This document shows positions 43,681 to 53,001 of a stretch of 64,000 bases of DNA, one piece after another. The stretch covers positions 11,201 through 75,200 of the forward strand of contig JBBSEF010000009.1 of assembly GCA_038240015.1 (NCBI GenBank), written 5' to 3'. The position numbers and the translations under genes were made by a program. The DNA is from CAHJXF01 sp038240015. Lineage in GTDB: Bacteria; Pseudomonadota; Gammaproteobacteria; Burkholderiales; Burkholderiaceae_D. Within the stretch, counting starts at the first letter, position 1. The number at the start of each line of letters is the position of its first letter. The notes below the pieces were generated by a model. That model was not told the origin of the DNA and made no database searches. It saw nothing but the letters and a program-made list of their open reading frames with translations.

Positions 43681-46103
43681 ACGCGCCGCGCGATCTCGAT
43701 TGGTCGAGGTTGACGCCGGTCGCCGAGGCGCCCGACCAGCCGCACGTTCCCACGCAAACCGCGACCGGCTACATCGGTGCCAGCGAGCCGCGCCCCAATG
43801 CGCTGCGCCTGCTCGAAGGCCGCGGTGTCTATATCGACGACCTGCGCTTCCCTCGCCTCGCGCACGTCGTCTATTTCCGCAGCCCGCACGCGCACGCGCG
43901 CATCGTGTCGCTGGCTCTTGATGAAGCGCGCAAGCAACCCGGCGTGATCGCATGTCTCGACGGTCGGGCGATCGCGGAGTACTGCACGCCGTGGGTCGCG
44001 GTGCTCGCGCATCTGAAGGGCATCAAGTCGGCGCCCCAGCACGCGGTCGCGATCGATCGCGTGTGTTCGCAAGGCGAGGCAGTTGCCGCGATCGTTGCGG
44101 AAACGCGCGCGCAGGCCGAAGACGCGCTCGCGTTCATCGACGCGACATTCGAAGAATTGCCTGCCGTGACCGACATGCACAAATCGCTCGCGGGCGCGAC
44201 CGTGATTCACCCAGATCTCGGCGACAACGTGTGCTTTCATCGCGAGCACGACACGGGCGATGTGGACGCCGCATTCGCGCGCGCAGACCTAGTCGTCGAA
44301 GACACGTTCGAGATGGCGCGCCACACCGGTGTCGCGCTCGAAGGCCGCGCGATCCTCGCCGACTACAACCCGTCCGAGCACGCGTTGACGGTCTATCAGG
44401 CCACGCAGGCGCCGCACATGATGCAGGACATCCTGTCGCGGCACCTCGGCATTCCCGAGAGCCATGTGCGCGTGGTCTGCAAGGATGTCGGCGGCTCGTT
44501 CGGCATCAAGGTGCACGTGTATCCCGACGAGATGGCGACGGCCGCGATCTCGGTGATGTTGCGTCGGCCGGTTAAGTTCATCGCCGATCGGCTCGAGTCT
44601 TTTCTCACCGACATCCATGCGCGGGAACACTCGGTCAAGGTGAGGATCGCGTGCACGAAGGACGGTGAGATCCTTGCGTTCGATCTTTACGACCTGACCG
44701 GAATCGGACCGTATTCGGTCTATCCACGCACCAGCGGCATCGAGGGCAACCAGGTCGTCAATCTCACCGGCGGGCCGTACAAGCATCGGCATTACCGCGC
44801 GAAGCTCGACGTGGTCTTCACGAACAAGAACGTGTGCTGCCAGTACCGCGCGGTGGGCCATCCGATCGCGGTCGCGCTGACCGAAGGCATCGTCGATCTG
44901 GCCGCGCAGAAACTCGGCATCGACCCCGCGGAGTTCAGGCGCCGCAACCTGATCGCCGACGACGCGTATCCGTACACCTTCCCCTCCGGCATCAAGTTCG
45001 AAAAGCTCTCGCACCATCAGTGCCTCGACAAGCTGCTCGCGCTGATGGACTACCACGGTCTGCGTGCGGAGCAAGCCGCGTTGAGAAAGCGCGGCGTCCA
45101 TCGCGGCATCGGCCTCGCGGCGATGATCGAAGTGACCAACCCATCGCCGGCGTTCTACGGCGTCGGCGGCGCGCGCATCTCGGCGCAGGACGGCGCGACC
45201 TTGCGCCTGGATCCGACCGGCATGGTCAATGTGCTGGTGAGCATCACCGAGCAGGGACAAGGCAGCGAAGGCATCGCCGCGCAAGTCGCTGCGACCGCAG
45301 TGGGCGTGCCGATGAAGAGCGTGCGCGTGACCACCGGCGACACCGCCGTCACGCCGTATGGCGGCGGCACGTGGGCGTCGCGCGGCGCGGGCATCGGCGG
45401 CGAAGCGATCTTGCAGGCGGGCAAGGCCTTGCGCTCGAACATCCTCGACGTGGCCGCGGCGATCCTCACGGTCGATCATGCGTTTCTCGATATCGTCGAT
45501 GGCCAGATCGTCGATCGGCTCACGGGCGCGGCGCGTATGCCGCTGTCCGAAGTCGGCCGCATCGCCTACTTTCGTCCCGACACCTTGCCGCTGGATTTTC
45601 AATCGGAACTCACCGTCACGCGCCACTACACGCCGCGCGGCTACGGCTTCGCGTTCACCAACGGCATCCAGGCCTCGTTGCTCGAAGTCGACGTCGAGAC
45701 GGGCTTCGTCAAGCTGCTCAAGCACTGGTGCGTCGAGGACTGCGGCACGGTGATCAATCCGATGCTGGTCGATGAACAATTGCGCGGCGGCATCGTGCAA
45801 GGCATCGGCGCGGCGTTGTTCGAGGAGTGCATCTACTCGGACGAAGGCCAGTTGTTGAATGGCTCGATGGCCGACTATCTCGTGCCGATGTCGGGCGAGA
45901 TGCCCGACATGATCATCGGCCATGTATGCACGCCGACGGCCACGTCCGAGTTGGGCGCCAAGGGCGCTGGCGAAGCGGGGACCGCAGGCGCGCCCGCGGC
46001 GATCATGAATGCGATCAACGATGCATTGTTGCCGTTGGGGGCGAGGGTGACGGCGCAACCGTTTACACCTGAAAAGATTTTGCGGGCGTTGGGGAAAGTG
46101 TAG
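43677..46103 (+). CDS. Mo-hydroxylase large (molybdopterin) subunit
   Basis: An 808-residue catalytic subunit binding the molybdenum cofactor, for hydroxylation of an aromatic, heteroaromatic or aldehyde substrate. Family segments are ALRLLEGRGVYIDDLRFP, VRVVCKDVGGSFGIK, TEQGQGSEGIAAQVAA and the C-terminal ELGAKGAGEAGTAGAPAAI with the catalytic Glu. The active-site loop reads CCQYRAVGHPIAVALTEG, not the AYRCSFR of true CO dehydrogenase, so CO oxidation is excluded. The GTG at 43677 overlaps the FeS gene stop (GTGA). Cofactor genes other than moaC are not in the window. Confidence 0.93.
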   Translation: MNAPRDLDWSRLTPVAEAPDQPHVPTQTATGYIGASEPRPNALRLLEGRGVYIDDLRFPRLAHVVYFRSPHAHARIVSLALDEARKQPGVIACLDGRAIAEYCTPWVAVLAHLKGIKSAPQHAVAIDRVCSQGEAVAAIVAETRAQAEDALAFIDATFEELPAVTDMHKSLAGATVIHPDLGDNVCFHREHDTGDVDAAFARADLVVEDTFEMARHTGVALEGRAILADYNPSEHALTVYQATQAPHMMQDILSRHLGIPESHVRVVCKDVGGSFGIKVHVYPDEMATAAISVMLRRPVKFIADRLESFLTDIHAREHSVKVRIACTKDGEILAFDLYDLTGIGPYSVYPRTSGIEGNQVVNLTGGPYKHRHYRAKLDVVFTNKNVCCQYRAVGHPIAVALTEGIVDLAAQKLGIDPAEFRRRNLIADDAYPYTFPSGIKFEKLSHHQCLDKLLALMDYHGLRAEQAALRKRGVHRGIGLAAMIEVTNPSPAFYGVGGARISAQDGATLRLDPTGMVNVLVSITEQGQGSEGIAAQVAATAVGVPMKSVRVTTGDTAVTPYGGGTWASRGAGIGGEAILQAGKALRSNILDVAAAILTVDHAFLDIVDGQIVDRLTGAARMPLSEVGRIAYFRPDTLPLDFQSELTVTRHYTPRGYGFAFTNGIQASLLEVDVETGFVKLLKHWCVEDCGTVINPMLVDEQLRGGIVQGIGAALFEECIYSDEGQLLNGSMADYLVPMSGEMPDMIIGHVCTPTATSELGAKGAGEAGTAGAPAAIMNAINDALLPLGARVTAQPFTPEKILRALGKV

Positions 46104-46838
46104 TCACACCGCGCAATACCTCTCCTGAATCTCGCGATCGGCGAGTAGTCGCGCGGACGTATCGTGATGCACGATCACACCTTGGTCGAGAATGTACGCG
46201 CGGTCGGACAACTGCAACGCGCGCTCGACGTTCTGCTCGACCAGCAAAATCGTCGTGCCCGCTTTGCGCAGCGCCGCGAACAGCTCGAACATCTCGTCGA
46301 CCAGTACCGGCATGATCCCTTCGGACGGCTCGTCGAGAAGAATCATCTTCGGCTCGCTCATCATCGCGCGTGCGATCGCGAGCATCTGCTGCTCGCCGCC
46401 CGACATCGACGATGCTTCCTGATCGAGACGCTCTTCGAGCCGCGGGAAAGTCGATGCGATGCGAGCGATCATTTCCTTCTCGCGTTTCAACAGCGGCGAC
46501 GCGATCAGACCGAGCCGCAGGTTTTCGCGGACCGTGAGGCCCGGCACGATGCGCCGTTCTTCGGGTACGTACGCGAGGCCGAGGTGATAGCGGCGATGCG
46601 CCGGCGCTTCGAGAATTTCGGCGTCGTTGAAACGCACGCGACCTCGGCGACGACTCAAGAGGCCCATGATCGTCTTCAAGGTCGTGGTCTTGCCGGCGCC
46701 GTTGCGCCCCATCAGGGTCACGATCTCGCCGCGCGCGACCGCAAGCGAGATGCCTTGGATGATGTGGCTGCGGTCGTACCACGCATGCAGGTCTTCGACT
46801 TGCAGCATCGGGCCATCTAGCGCGTCGGCGGCGCTCAT
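46104..46838 (-). CDS. livF: Branched-chain-type ABC transporter ATPase LivF
   Basis: A 244-residue ATPase of the HAAT (LivF) type that powers import of amino acids, amides or aromatic acids. Walker A is GRNGAGKTTTLK, signature MSGGEQQMLAIARA, Walker B ILLDEPSEGI, and VLLVEQN-like end LLVEQNVERAL. It is the last gene of the operon and converges with the Mo-hydroxylase genes, whose stop is adjacent (46103/46104). It overlaps livG by ATGA. Confidence 0.93.
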   Translation of the reverse strand: MSAADALDGPMLQVEDLHAWYDRSHIIQGISLAVARGEIVTLMGRNGAGKTTTLKTIMGLLSRRRGRVRFNDAEILEAPAHRRYHLGLAYVPEERRIVPGLTVRENLRLGLIASPLLKREKEMIARIASTFPRLEERLDQEASSMSGGEQQMLAIARAMMSEPKMILLDEPSEGIMPVLVDEMFELFAALRKAGTTILLVEQNVERALQLSDRAYILDQGVIVHHDTSARLLADREIQERYCAV

Positions 46839-47617
46839 GTGGCGCCCTGCCCGAGATAGACGCGCTTGACCTCGGCGTTCGCGCGGATCTCGTCGGGCTT
46901 GCCTTCGGCGAGCAGTTCGCCGTGATGAAGCACGATCAATCGATCGCAAAGCCCCATCACGAGTTTCATCTTGTGCTCGACCAGAATCACGGTGCGCTCG
47001 GCCGCGAGCGTCGCGATCAGATCCATCATCACGCGCGTCTCTTCAGGCGACATGCCGGCAGTGGGCTCGTCCATCAGCAACAGCCGCGGCTCGCTCGCGA
47101 GTGCGATCGCAACCTCGAGGCAGCGCTGCTGGCCATGCGCGAGATCGCGCGCCGGCTGATTGCGCGCGCGCGTGAGGCCGACGCGCGCGAGCAATGCATC
47201 GGCCGCTTCGATGAAATCGGCCATGTGCGCGCGCGACTTCAACAACTCGAAGCGACGATGCCGCATCTGCGCGGCGATGCGCACGTTCTCGTGCGCCGAC
47301 AAGTGCGGGAAGACATTGGTGATCTGAAACGACTTCGCGATCCCCTGCCGCGCGAATGCGTGTTGCGGCGAACCGGTGATGTCGCGACCCTCGAACAGGA
47401 CGCGGCCGCCGCTCGGCACGAGCGCGCCGGACAGCACGTTGAAGTAGGTGCTCTTGCCTGCGCCGTTCGGTCCGATGATCGCCGTCAATCGACCCGCGTG
47501 AAACGAGACACTCACGTCCTTCAATGCGGTGAAGCGGCCGAAGCACATCGATGCCGATCGGCTTTCCATGATCGGCTGCGATGGCGATGCGGGCATGGTC
47601 GAAACCGAGGCGTTCAT
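46835..47617 (-). CDS. livG: Branched-chain-type ABC transporter ATPase LivG
   Basis: A 260-residue ATPase paired with LivF. Walker A is GPNGAGKSTYFNVLSG, the signature region is LAHGQQRCLEVAIAL, Walker B LLLMDEPTAGMS, and the LivG tail IVLHHGELLAEGKPDEIR. I use the ATG at 47617, which overlaps the livM stop by four bases; longer starts lie within livM. Confidence 0.93.
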   Translation of the reverse strand: MNASVSTMPASPSQPIMESRSASMCFGRFTALKDVSVSFHAGRLTAIIGPNGAGKSTYFNVLSGALVPSGGRVLFEGRDITGSPQHAFARQGIAKSFQITNVFPHLSAHENVRIAAQMRHRRFELLKSRAHMADFIEAADALLARVGLTRARNQPARDLAHGQQRCLEVAIALASEPRLLLMDEPTAGMSPEETRVMMDLIATLAAERTVILVEHKMKLVMGLCDRLIVLHHGELLAEGKPDEIRANAEVKRVYLGQGAT

Positions 47618-48594
47618 GCCGGCTTTTCCCGAAGCCAATGCAGGATCGATCCCCAGATGCCGCGCGGGAAGAACAGCACGAAGGCGATGAAGATCACGCC
47701 AACCACGCCCTGCCAGTAACGCGTGATGTTGGTCACCAGATCCTCGGCCAACAGAAACACCGCGGCGCCGACGATCGGTCCGAAGAAGGTGCCCATGCCA
47801 CCCAGCAGCGTCGTCATCACCACCTGCCCCGACGTCAGGTAGTGCAACGAATCGATCGGCACGATCGCCAGATGCAACGCGCGCAACGCGCCCGCCAACC
47901 CGCAGATCGCGGCCGAGATCACGAACGCGAGCAGCTTGGTCAACGCGACGTTGTAGCCGCAAGCCGCCGCACGCCGCTCGTTCTCGCGCACCGCTTCGAG
48001 CACCGCGCCGAACGGCGACGCGAGCACGCGCGACACCAGCCACAACGCGAGCATGACGAACACGAGGATGACGTAATACTTGGTCAGCGGATTGATCAGG
48101 TCGATGGTGACGCCGCCGAAGTGCAGGGGCTTGACGTTGATGTTGCGCAGGCCGTTCTCGCCGCCGGTCAGGCCCTCACTCTTGTATATGACGTAATACA
48201 CACATTGTCCGAGCGCGAGCGTCACCATCGAGAAGTAGATGCCCTTGCTGCGGATCGCGAGCGCGCCGATGGCTGCCCCCGCGAGCGTCGCGACCAGCAC
48301 GCCGACGAAGATCGCGATGTACCACGGCCAGCCCCACTGCACCATCAGGATTCCCGTGCCGTAGCCGCCCAGGCCGAAGAACGCTGCATGGCCGAACGAC
48401 AACAGACCCGTGTAGCCGAACAGCACGTTGAAGCCGATCGCGAACAATCCGAAGATCAGGATGTTCACCGACAACGCTTCGTAAGGCACGACGAACGGCA
48501 TGACGAGCAGTACCAGGCCGACCGCGAGCACGCGGTGCCTGGCGATCAGCCAGTAGAGTTTTCCCATCGTGTTTTGCACGGCCGTCTGCGTCAT
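47614..48594 (-). CDS. livM: Branched-chain-type ABC transporter permease LivM
   Basis: A 326-residue inner-membrane permease with about nine helices. The LivM signature includes FGLFAIGFNVLFGYTGLLSFGHAAF, split here across the first third, and YYVILVFVMLALWLVSRVLASPFG. It forms the membrane channel with LivH. It overlaps livG by ATGA and starts nine bases after the livH stop. Confidence 0.93.
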   Translation of the reverse strand: MTQTAVQNTMGKLYWLIARHRVLAVGLVLLVMPFVVPYEALSVNILIFGLFAIGFNVLFGYTGLLSFGHAAFFGLGGYGTGILMVQWGWPWYIAIFVGVLVATLAGAAIGALAIRSKGIYFSMVTLALGQCVYYVIYKSEGLTGGENGLRNINVKPLHFGGVTIDLINPLTKYYVILVFVMLALWLVSRVLASPFGAVLEAVRENERRAAACGYNVALTKLLAFVISAAICGLAGALRALHLAIVPIDSLHYLTSGQVVMTTLLGGMGTFFGPIVGAAVFLLAEDLVTNITRYWQGVVGVIFIAFVLFFPRGIWGSILHWLREKPA

Positions 48595-48603
48595 TTACGA
48601 CCA

Positions 48604-49482
48604 TCAGCCCATCAGTCCGGCGCGACCGAACAATCCCTGTGGCCACACCAGCAGCACCGCGGCCATCAGCACGAAAATCGACATGTCGGCGAACGCGGGC
48701 GCGTAGAGCGACGTGAGGCTGTAGACGATGCCGACCAGGAGACCCGCGACGACCGCGCCGGGCAACGAACCCATGCCGCCGACCACGGTCACGACGAACG
48801 ACTCCGCAAGCACCGGGATGCCCATCTCGGGCGTGACCGCGCGAATCGGTGCGGCGAGGATGCCCGACAGTCCGGCGATGGCCGTGCCCAGGCCGAACAC
48901 GATCAACCACACCTTGGAAATGTCGATGCCGAGAATGCGCACGATGTCCGGGTCGCGCGCGCCCGCGCGAATGATGAGACCGTAGCGCGTCTTCTCGATG
49001 AAGAGCCACAGCGCGCCGACCACGACGGCCGTCGCCGCGATCAGGAACAGGCGATAGAGCGGAAAGAAGCCGATGCCGAGATTGACTGCGCCACGCAAAC
49101 CCGGCGGCGTGCCGGTCGGCATGCCTTCGATACCGAAGATCAGACGGATCACATCGACCAGCACATACGACAGGCCGAAGGTCAGCAGCAGCGGGTAGTC
49201 GATGCCGCGTCCGTACAGCGGCCGCACTAGAAAGCGCTCGACGATGAGGCCCACGCATCCGACCACCAACGGAACCAGCACGAGGCTGAACCAGAAATTG
49301 CCGGTGAGCCCGAGGAAGAACACGCCGACATACGCGCCGACCATGAAGAACGCGCCGTGCGCGAAGTTCACGACCGTGAGCATGCCGAAGATCAGCGACA
49401 GGCCGGTCGCGAGCAGAACGAACACCGAGCCGAGCGCGACGCCGGTGACGATTTGCAGCAGGAAGAGATTCAGGTCGGGCAC
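48604..49482 (-). CDS. livH: Branched-chain-type ABC transporter permease LivH
   Basis: A 292-residue permease with about eight helices. Its N-terminus LQIVTGVALGSVFVLLATGL followed by SLIFGMLTVVNFAHGAFFM is diagnostic of LivH. The later segment FVVTVVGGMGSLPGAVVAGL is also conserved. It lies 16 bases after the binding-protein gene and before livM. Confidence 0.94.
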   Translation of the reverse strand: MPDLNLFLLQIVTGVALGSVFVLLATGLSLIFGMLTVVNFAHGAFFMVGAYVGVFFLGLTGNFWFSLVLVPLVVGCVGLIVERFLVRPLYGRGIDYPLLLTFGLSYVLVDVIRLIFGIEGMPTGTPPGLRGAVNLGIGFFPLYRLFLIAATAVVVGALWLFIEKTRYGLIIRAGARDPDIVRILGIDISKVWLIVFGLGTAIAGLSGILAAPIRAVTPEMGIPVLAESFVVTVVGGMGSLPGAVVAGLLVGIVYSLTSLYAPAFADMSIFVLMAAVLLVWPQGLFGRAGLMG

Positions 49483-49498
49483 ATTGCCTACGTTGCTG

Positions 49499-50755
49499 CT
49501 AAGCCTTGAACCCCAACTCCGAACACGTCCTCAAATTCTTCTCGTTCGGCGCATCCACCGACACGATGTTGAACACGTCGTTCTTGTCCTTCTGATCTTT
49601 CGACTTCGACTCGACGATCAGTACCGACTGCACCGACTGATGATCGCAGCCGCGATAGAACTGCGGGCCCTTGTAGAAATCGTATTTGAGCGCACGGAGC
49701 GCGGCGGCGACTTTTTCGGTGTCGGTCGTTCCCGCGTTCTTGACCGCAGTCAGAATGGAGCGCACACCCGAATATCCGAGCGCGCCATAGTCCGACGGCA
49801 CCGCGCCGTCATACGCTTTGCGGAATTTGTCGTTGAATGCCTTCGCGCTCGGCACCGTGTCTTCGAGCCGCCAGTAGTACGAGGTGCCTCCGACCACGCC
49901 GTCGAAGGGTTCGGCGCCGCCGGCTTGCCGCGACGTGTAGAGCAGCACCGGCGCGACCAGGCGCGTGGTGGACTTGAGGCCGAAGTCGGTGGCCTGCTTG
50001 ACCGAGTTGACGAGGTCGCGGCCGAAGTTGCACAGGCACAGGATGTCGGGCTTCAACGACTGGATGCGCGGCAGGAACGCCGAGTAGTCGGCCGCGCCGA
50101 TCGGGTGGCGAATGTCGGCCAGGGTCTCGATGCCGAACTCTTTCCCCGCGACCTGAAAGCCGCGGACCATCTCGGTTCCATACGCATAGTCGGCCGTGAG
50201 AAACACCACCTTCTTGCCGTACTTCGGGAACACGTAGCGTCCCACCGCGCCGGCCGTCATGTGCGGGTTGAGCGCTTCGTGAAAGGTGTACGGGCTCGCG
50301 TCCTTGATCTCGTTGATCGCGTCCGACTGACTGATCGAATTGAAGATCAACTTGCGTTCCCTCGTGACGTTGTTGATCGCCAACTGCACGGCGGCCGACA
50401 GCGAGCCGACGACGAAATCGACCTTGTCCTTCTCGATCAATTCGAGCGTGCGCGTCGCGGCTTCGCCGGCATTCAACTTGTCGTCGCGCACCAGCAACTC
50501 GGCCATGCGTCCGTTGAGGCCGCCGGCTTCGTTGAACTCTTTGACCGCGAGTTGTGCGGCACGCACCTGGTCTTGCGCTTCTGCCGAATAAGCGCCGGTC
50601 ACCGGCACCGGAAAACCGATCTTGATCGGAGCTTGCTGCGCGCGCGCCGCACGAATCCACAGCGGGCTCGCAACGCCGGCCGCAACCAGGCCGCCGGCAG
50701 CAAGAAGGACGCGACGCCGCGCGCTTTCGACACCGACCGAACGATCATCTTTCAT
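49499..50755 (-). CDS. ABC transporter periplasmic substrate-binding protein (LivK-like)
   Basis: A 418-residue type I binding protein. The N-terminus has ESARRRVLLAAGGLVAAGV and a cut site after RARAQ, looking like a Tat-type or Sec signal peptide with twin Arg. The mature part is typical: IKIGFPVPVTGAYSAEAQDQ, VDFVVGSLSAAVQLAINN, FLTADYAYGTEMVRGF. Homologues bind branched amino acids, amides, urea or aromatic acids. Because its operon and the Mo-hydroxylase share an operator-like site, it probably delivers the hydroxylase substrate. Confidence 0.92.
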   Translation of the reverse strand: MKDDRSVGVESARRRVLLAAGGLVAAGVASPLWIRAARAQQAPIKIGFPVPVTGAYSAEAQDQVRAAQLAVKEFNEAGGLNGRMAELLVRDDKLNAGEAATRTLELIEKDKVDFVVGSLSAAVQLAINNVTRERKLIFNSISQSDAINEIKDASPYTFHEALNPHMTAGAVGRYVFPKYGKKVVFLTADYAYGTEMVRGFQVAGKEFGIETLADIRHPIGAADYSAFLPRIQSLKPDILCLCNFGRDLVNSVKQATDFGLKSTTRLVAPVLLYTSRQAGGAEPFDGVVGGTSYYWRLEDTVPSAKAFNDKFRKAYDGAVPSDYGALGYSGVRSILTAVKNAGTTDTEKVAAALRALKYDFYKGPQFYRGCDHQSVQSVLIVESKSKDQKDKNDVFNIVSVDAPNEKNLRTCSELGFKA

Positions 50756-50803
50756 CTTGTCTCCTCACGATGAACGTCGCTTCAGCCGCGACGATGAGTC
50801 TTA

Positions 50804-50823
50804 GTTACCCGTTGGTTACCAAC
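50804..50823 (-). promoter_or_regulatory. Probable TetR operator B, ABC transporter promoter
   Basis: On the plus strand GTTACCCGTTGGTTACCAAC, containing the 13-base palindrome GTTGGTTACCAAC and matching the site at 42229-42248. On the minus strand a promoter TTGACA (50851-50846), 18 bases, TAGCGT (50827-50822) reads into the operon; the site overlaps its -10 end and start point. Confidence 0.7.
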
Positions 50824-50847
50824 GCTACACGGCAGTCGTTGCAGGTG

Positions 50848-51621
50848 TCAATCAATGCCTGCCCCATGTGGACCTTCGCCCCGGCGCAAGCGATCTCCGC
50901 GAAGCTTCGGCGCACGCATCACCGCTGCCCGCACGATCTCGGGCGCCGCGCTGACATACGCATCGGTGCGCACGCGCACCGCTTCTTCGAGATCGGCGGG
51001 AAACGGCAACCCGTAGATCCAGTGTCGAATGCCGATATAGAAAACGCCGCCATGCAGATGCCACAGCAATTCCTTCTCGGCCTCGGTGGCGGCGACTTTC
51101 TCGAGGCTAGGCAGCTTAAGCATCGCGCGCATCTCGCGCATCAGCGGCACGAAGATGCGATCGGCGATGCGGGTCAGAAAGCGCTTCGGGATCGTGCTGC
51201 GATTCAGGCCCGAAAAAACGAAGATGCGCACCGCATCCTTGTTCAGGATCATGCGAGCGTAGTCAAGATAGAAATGCTCGAGGCGCTCTGCAAAAGAGAG
51301 TCGGGAATCCGCCAGCAGCACTTCCCACTCGTCCTTCCATCGGCCAAGGAAGACCTCGTGATAAACGCGTTCGATCAATGCCTGCTTGGTGGGGAAGTAG
51401 CGGTACAACAAGGCGTGCGTGACGCCGAGCTTCGCCGCGAGGTCGCGGGTCTGTCCGCCGATGCCGTGCTCTGCGAAGAAGCTGATCGCTCCGGCCATGA
51501 TCTGCGCCGCGCGGTCGTCGCGCGTCATGCGCTGGCGCGTTTCGGTCTTCTTCGCAGGGGCTCCAACCGGCTGGCGTGAAGGGCCGCGTTTCGACGTCGC
51601 GGCAGCGGGCCGCTTCTTCAT
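50848..51621 (-). CDS. TetR family regulator
   Basis: A 257-residue repressor. After a Lys/Arg/Pro/Ala-rich tail (1-30), residues about 38-85 hold the TetR helix-turn-helix: IMAGAISFFAEHGIGGQTRDL then AAKLGVTHALLYRYFPTKQAL. The C-terminal domain binds an unknown ligand. The ATG at 51621 overlaps the monooxygenase stop (ATGA); an in-frame ATG at 51630 is possible. It sits between the catabolic genes and the transporter operon and is the obvious candidate to bind the two operator-like sites. Confidence 0.92.
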   Translation of the reverse strand: MKKRPAAATSKRGPSRQPVGAPAKKTETRQRMTRDDRAAQIMAGAISFFAEHGIGGQTRDLAAKLGVTHALLYRYFPTKQALIERVYHEVFLGRWKDEWEVLLADSRLSFAERLEHFYLDYARMILNKDAVRIFVFSGLNRSTIPKRFLTRIADRIFVPLMREMRAMLKLPSLEKVAATEAEKELLWHLHGGVFYIGIRHWIYGLPFPADLEEAVRVRTDAYVSAAPEIVRAAVMRAPKLRGDRLRRGEGPHGAGID

Positions 51622-52964
51622 GTTGCGCATCCCACGTCCGCACTCATGCTTCTACTCGCGTCTTGACGATGGCGAAGTTCGGCGGCTTCGAGCGCAGCGG
51701 CTGCGTGAACGGAAAGCGCGGTCTGGCACATGACTGCATGCGGCGTGCGATAGCGCGCCGCCATCGCACGCTCTTCCGCTGATTTCACTTGCGCCTGCAT
51801 ATAGGCTCCCAGATGTCGCGCGCGCTCGACCACGGCCGCACCAATAGTCCGACGCGCCGCATCGTATGCGAGCAGCGCGGCGGACACGTTGCATGGCGCG
51901 GCTGTCATCGCATCGGTCATCGCATCGGTCAATGCGTCGGCCAGAGCCACCGCATCTTCGGCCGCCTTGGTCACGCCCATGCCCACATGCGGCCGTGCCA
52001 CGAATGCGGCGTCACCCATCAATGCAACGCGACCGAACGCGAGCCGCGGCGACGCCAGATCGTAGATCGGCTGCAGGAACGGCTGGGTGGTGCGGCGGAC
52101 AATCTCGGCGAACTGCGGCGCAAGGACAGCCTCGGCATCGCGGCGCATCGCCGCGATTACGTCGGGTCGAATCGCTTGCGGCGAAATATTGGATTCGTGC
52201 ACCCGACCCGACGCATCGGTGAGCAGATCGGGTAATGCATGTCGTGCATCGGCGGGGCGATACCAGACGAAGTTGTAGCGCCGTTCACCGGGCTTCACCG
52301 AATCGCCCGCCCCTGCGACCGGATAGCCGAGCATCTGCTCGCCATCGGGCAGGCAAAAACCGAAACGCTCGAACAGCAGTGCACGCGTGTCGATCGAAAG
52401 AAGTCCTTCATCGATCAGCCCGCGCCACGCCACATAGCCCGCGTAGTGGGGCTGAATAAGGGGCCGAATGCGGGGTTGCGCCTCGGACAGCAGTTGCTCG
52501 CGCAGTGTCGAGCGCATCCCGTCTGCGGCGACGACCAGATCGGCTTGTTCTTCGATGGCTCCGCGGTTCGTCATGCCGCGGATCAGGATCGATCCTTCAC
52601 GTTGTTCGACGTTCTGGATCGTGACGCCGTGTCGATACGACGAAGCGGGCATCGCGTCCATCAACAGCCGATGCAATCGCCCCCACGACGTGAGGACTTG
52701 ACGGTGCGGGACCTCGCACAACGTCGCGCCTCGTAGGTCCAGAACGATGCGCCCGCCGACCTCGACGCCGAGCGCCGCGTGCGGATCGACGCCCGCGCGC
52801 GCAAGCGCGGATACGAGTTCAGGATGCGTGACGATGCCGGCGCCTCGCCCGCTCAAGCCCTCGCCGGCACGCTCGAACACGCTCACGTCCCATCCCGCGC
52901 GGTGCAGAAGATTTGCCGCGAACAGGCCGCCCAGCGAACCGCCGACGATCAAGGCGCGCGGCAT
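51618..52964 (-). CDS. FAD-dependent aromatic monooxygenase
   Basis: A 448-residue flavoprotein hydroxylase of the p-hydroxybenzoate/phenol hydroxylase class. It has the FAD motif LIVGGSLGGLFAANLLHRAG, a DG motif region LVVAADGMRSTLRE, and the second FAD motif RVALMGDAAFVARPHVGMG. The SGRGAGIVTHPEL segment recalls 2,6-dihydroxypyridine 3-monooxygenase, a weak hint of heteroaromatic substrate. A slippage-like repeat DAMTDAMTAAP occurs near 51905-51935. The ATG at 52964 is preferred to an upstream TTG at 52976. Confidence 0.88.
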   Translation of the reverse strand: MPRALIVGGSLGGLFAANLLHRAGWDVSVFERAGEGLSGRGAGIVTHPELVSALARAGVDPHAALGVEVGGRIVLDLRGATLCEVPHRQVLTSWGRLHRLLMDAMPASSYRHGVTIQNVEQREGSILIRGMTNRGAIEEQADLVVAADGMRSTLREQLLSEAQPRIRPLIQPHYAGYVAWRGLIDEGLLSIDTRALLFERFGFCLPDGEQMLGYPVAGAGDSVKPGERRYNFVWYRPADARHALPDLLTDASGRVHESNISPQAIRPDVIAAMRRDAEAVLAPQFAEIVRRTTQPFLQPIYDLASPRLAFGRVALMGDAAFVARPHVGMGVTKAAEDAVALADALTDAMTDAMTAAPCNVSAALLAYDAARRTIGAAVVERARHLGAYMQAQVKSAEERAMAARYRTPHAVMCQTALSVHAAAALEAAELRHRQDASRSMSADVGCAT

Positions 52965-53001
52965 CGTGGTCTTCAACCCGCGCCGACGCGCCGTGCGACG
53001 C

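Noticed and set aside
43677..46103. Aerobic carbon monoxide dehydrogenase large subunit (coxL)
   Set aside because: The form I motif AYRCSFR is absent; the loop reads CCQYRAVGHP. Gene order also lacks coxD, E, F accessory genes.
47581..49230. Long plus-strand ORF opposite livM and livH
   Set aside because: Composition (His, Arg, Asp, Gln rich) is an antisense reading of two permease genes.
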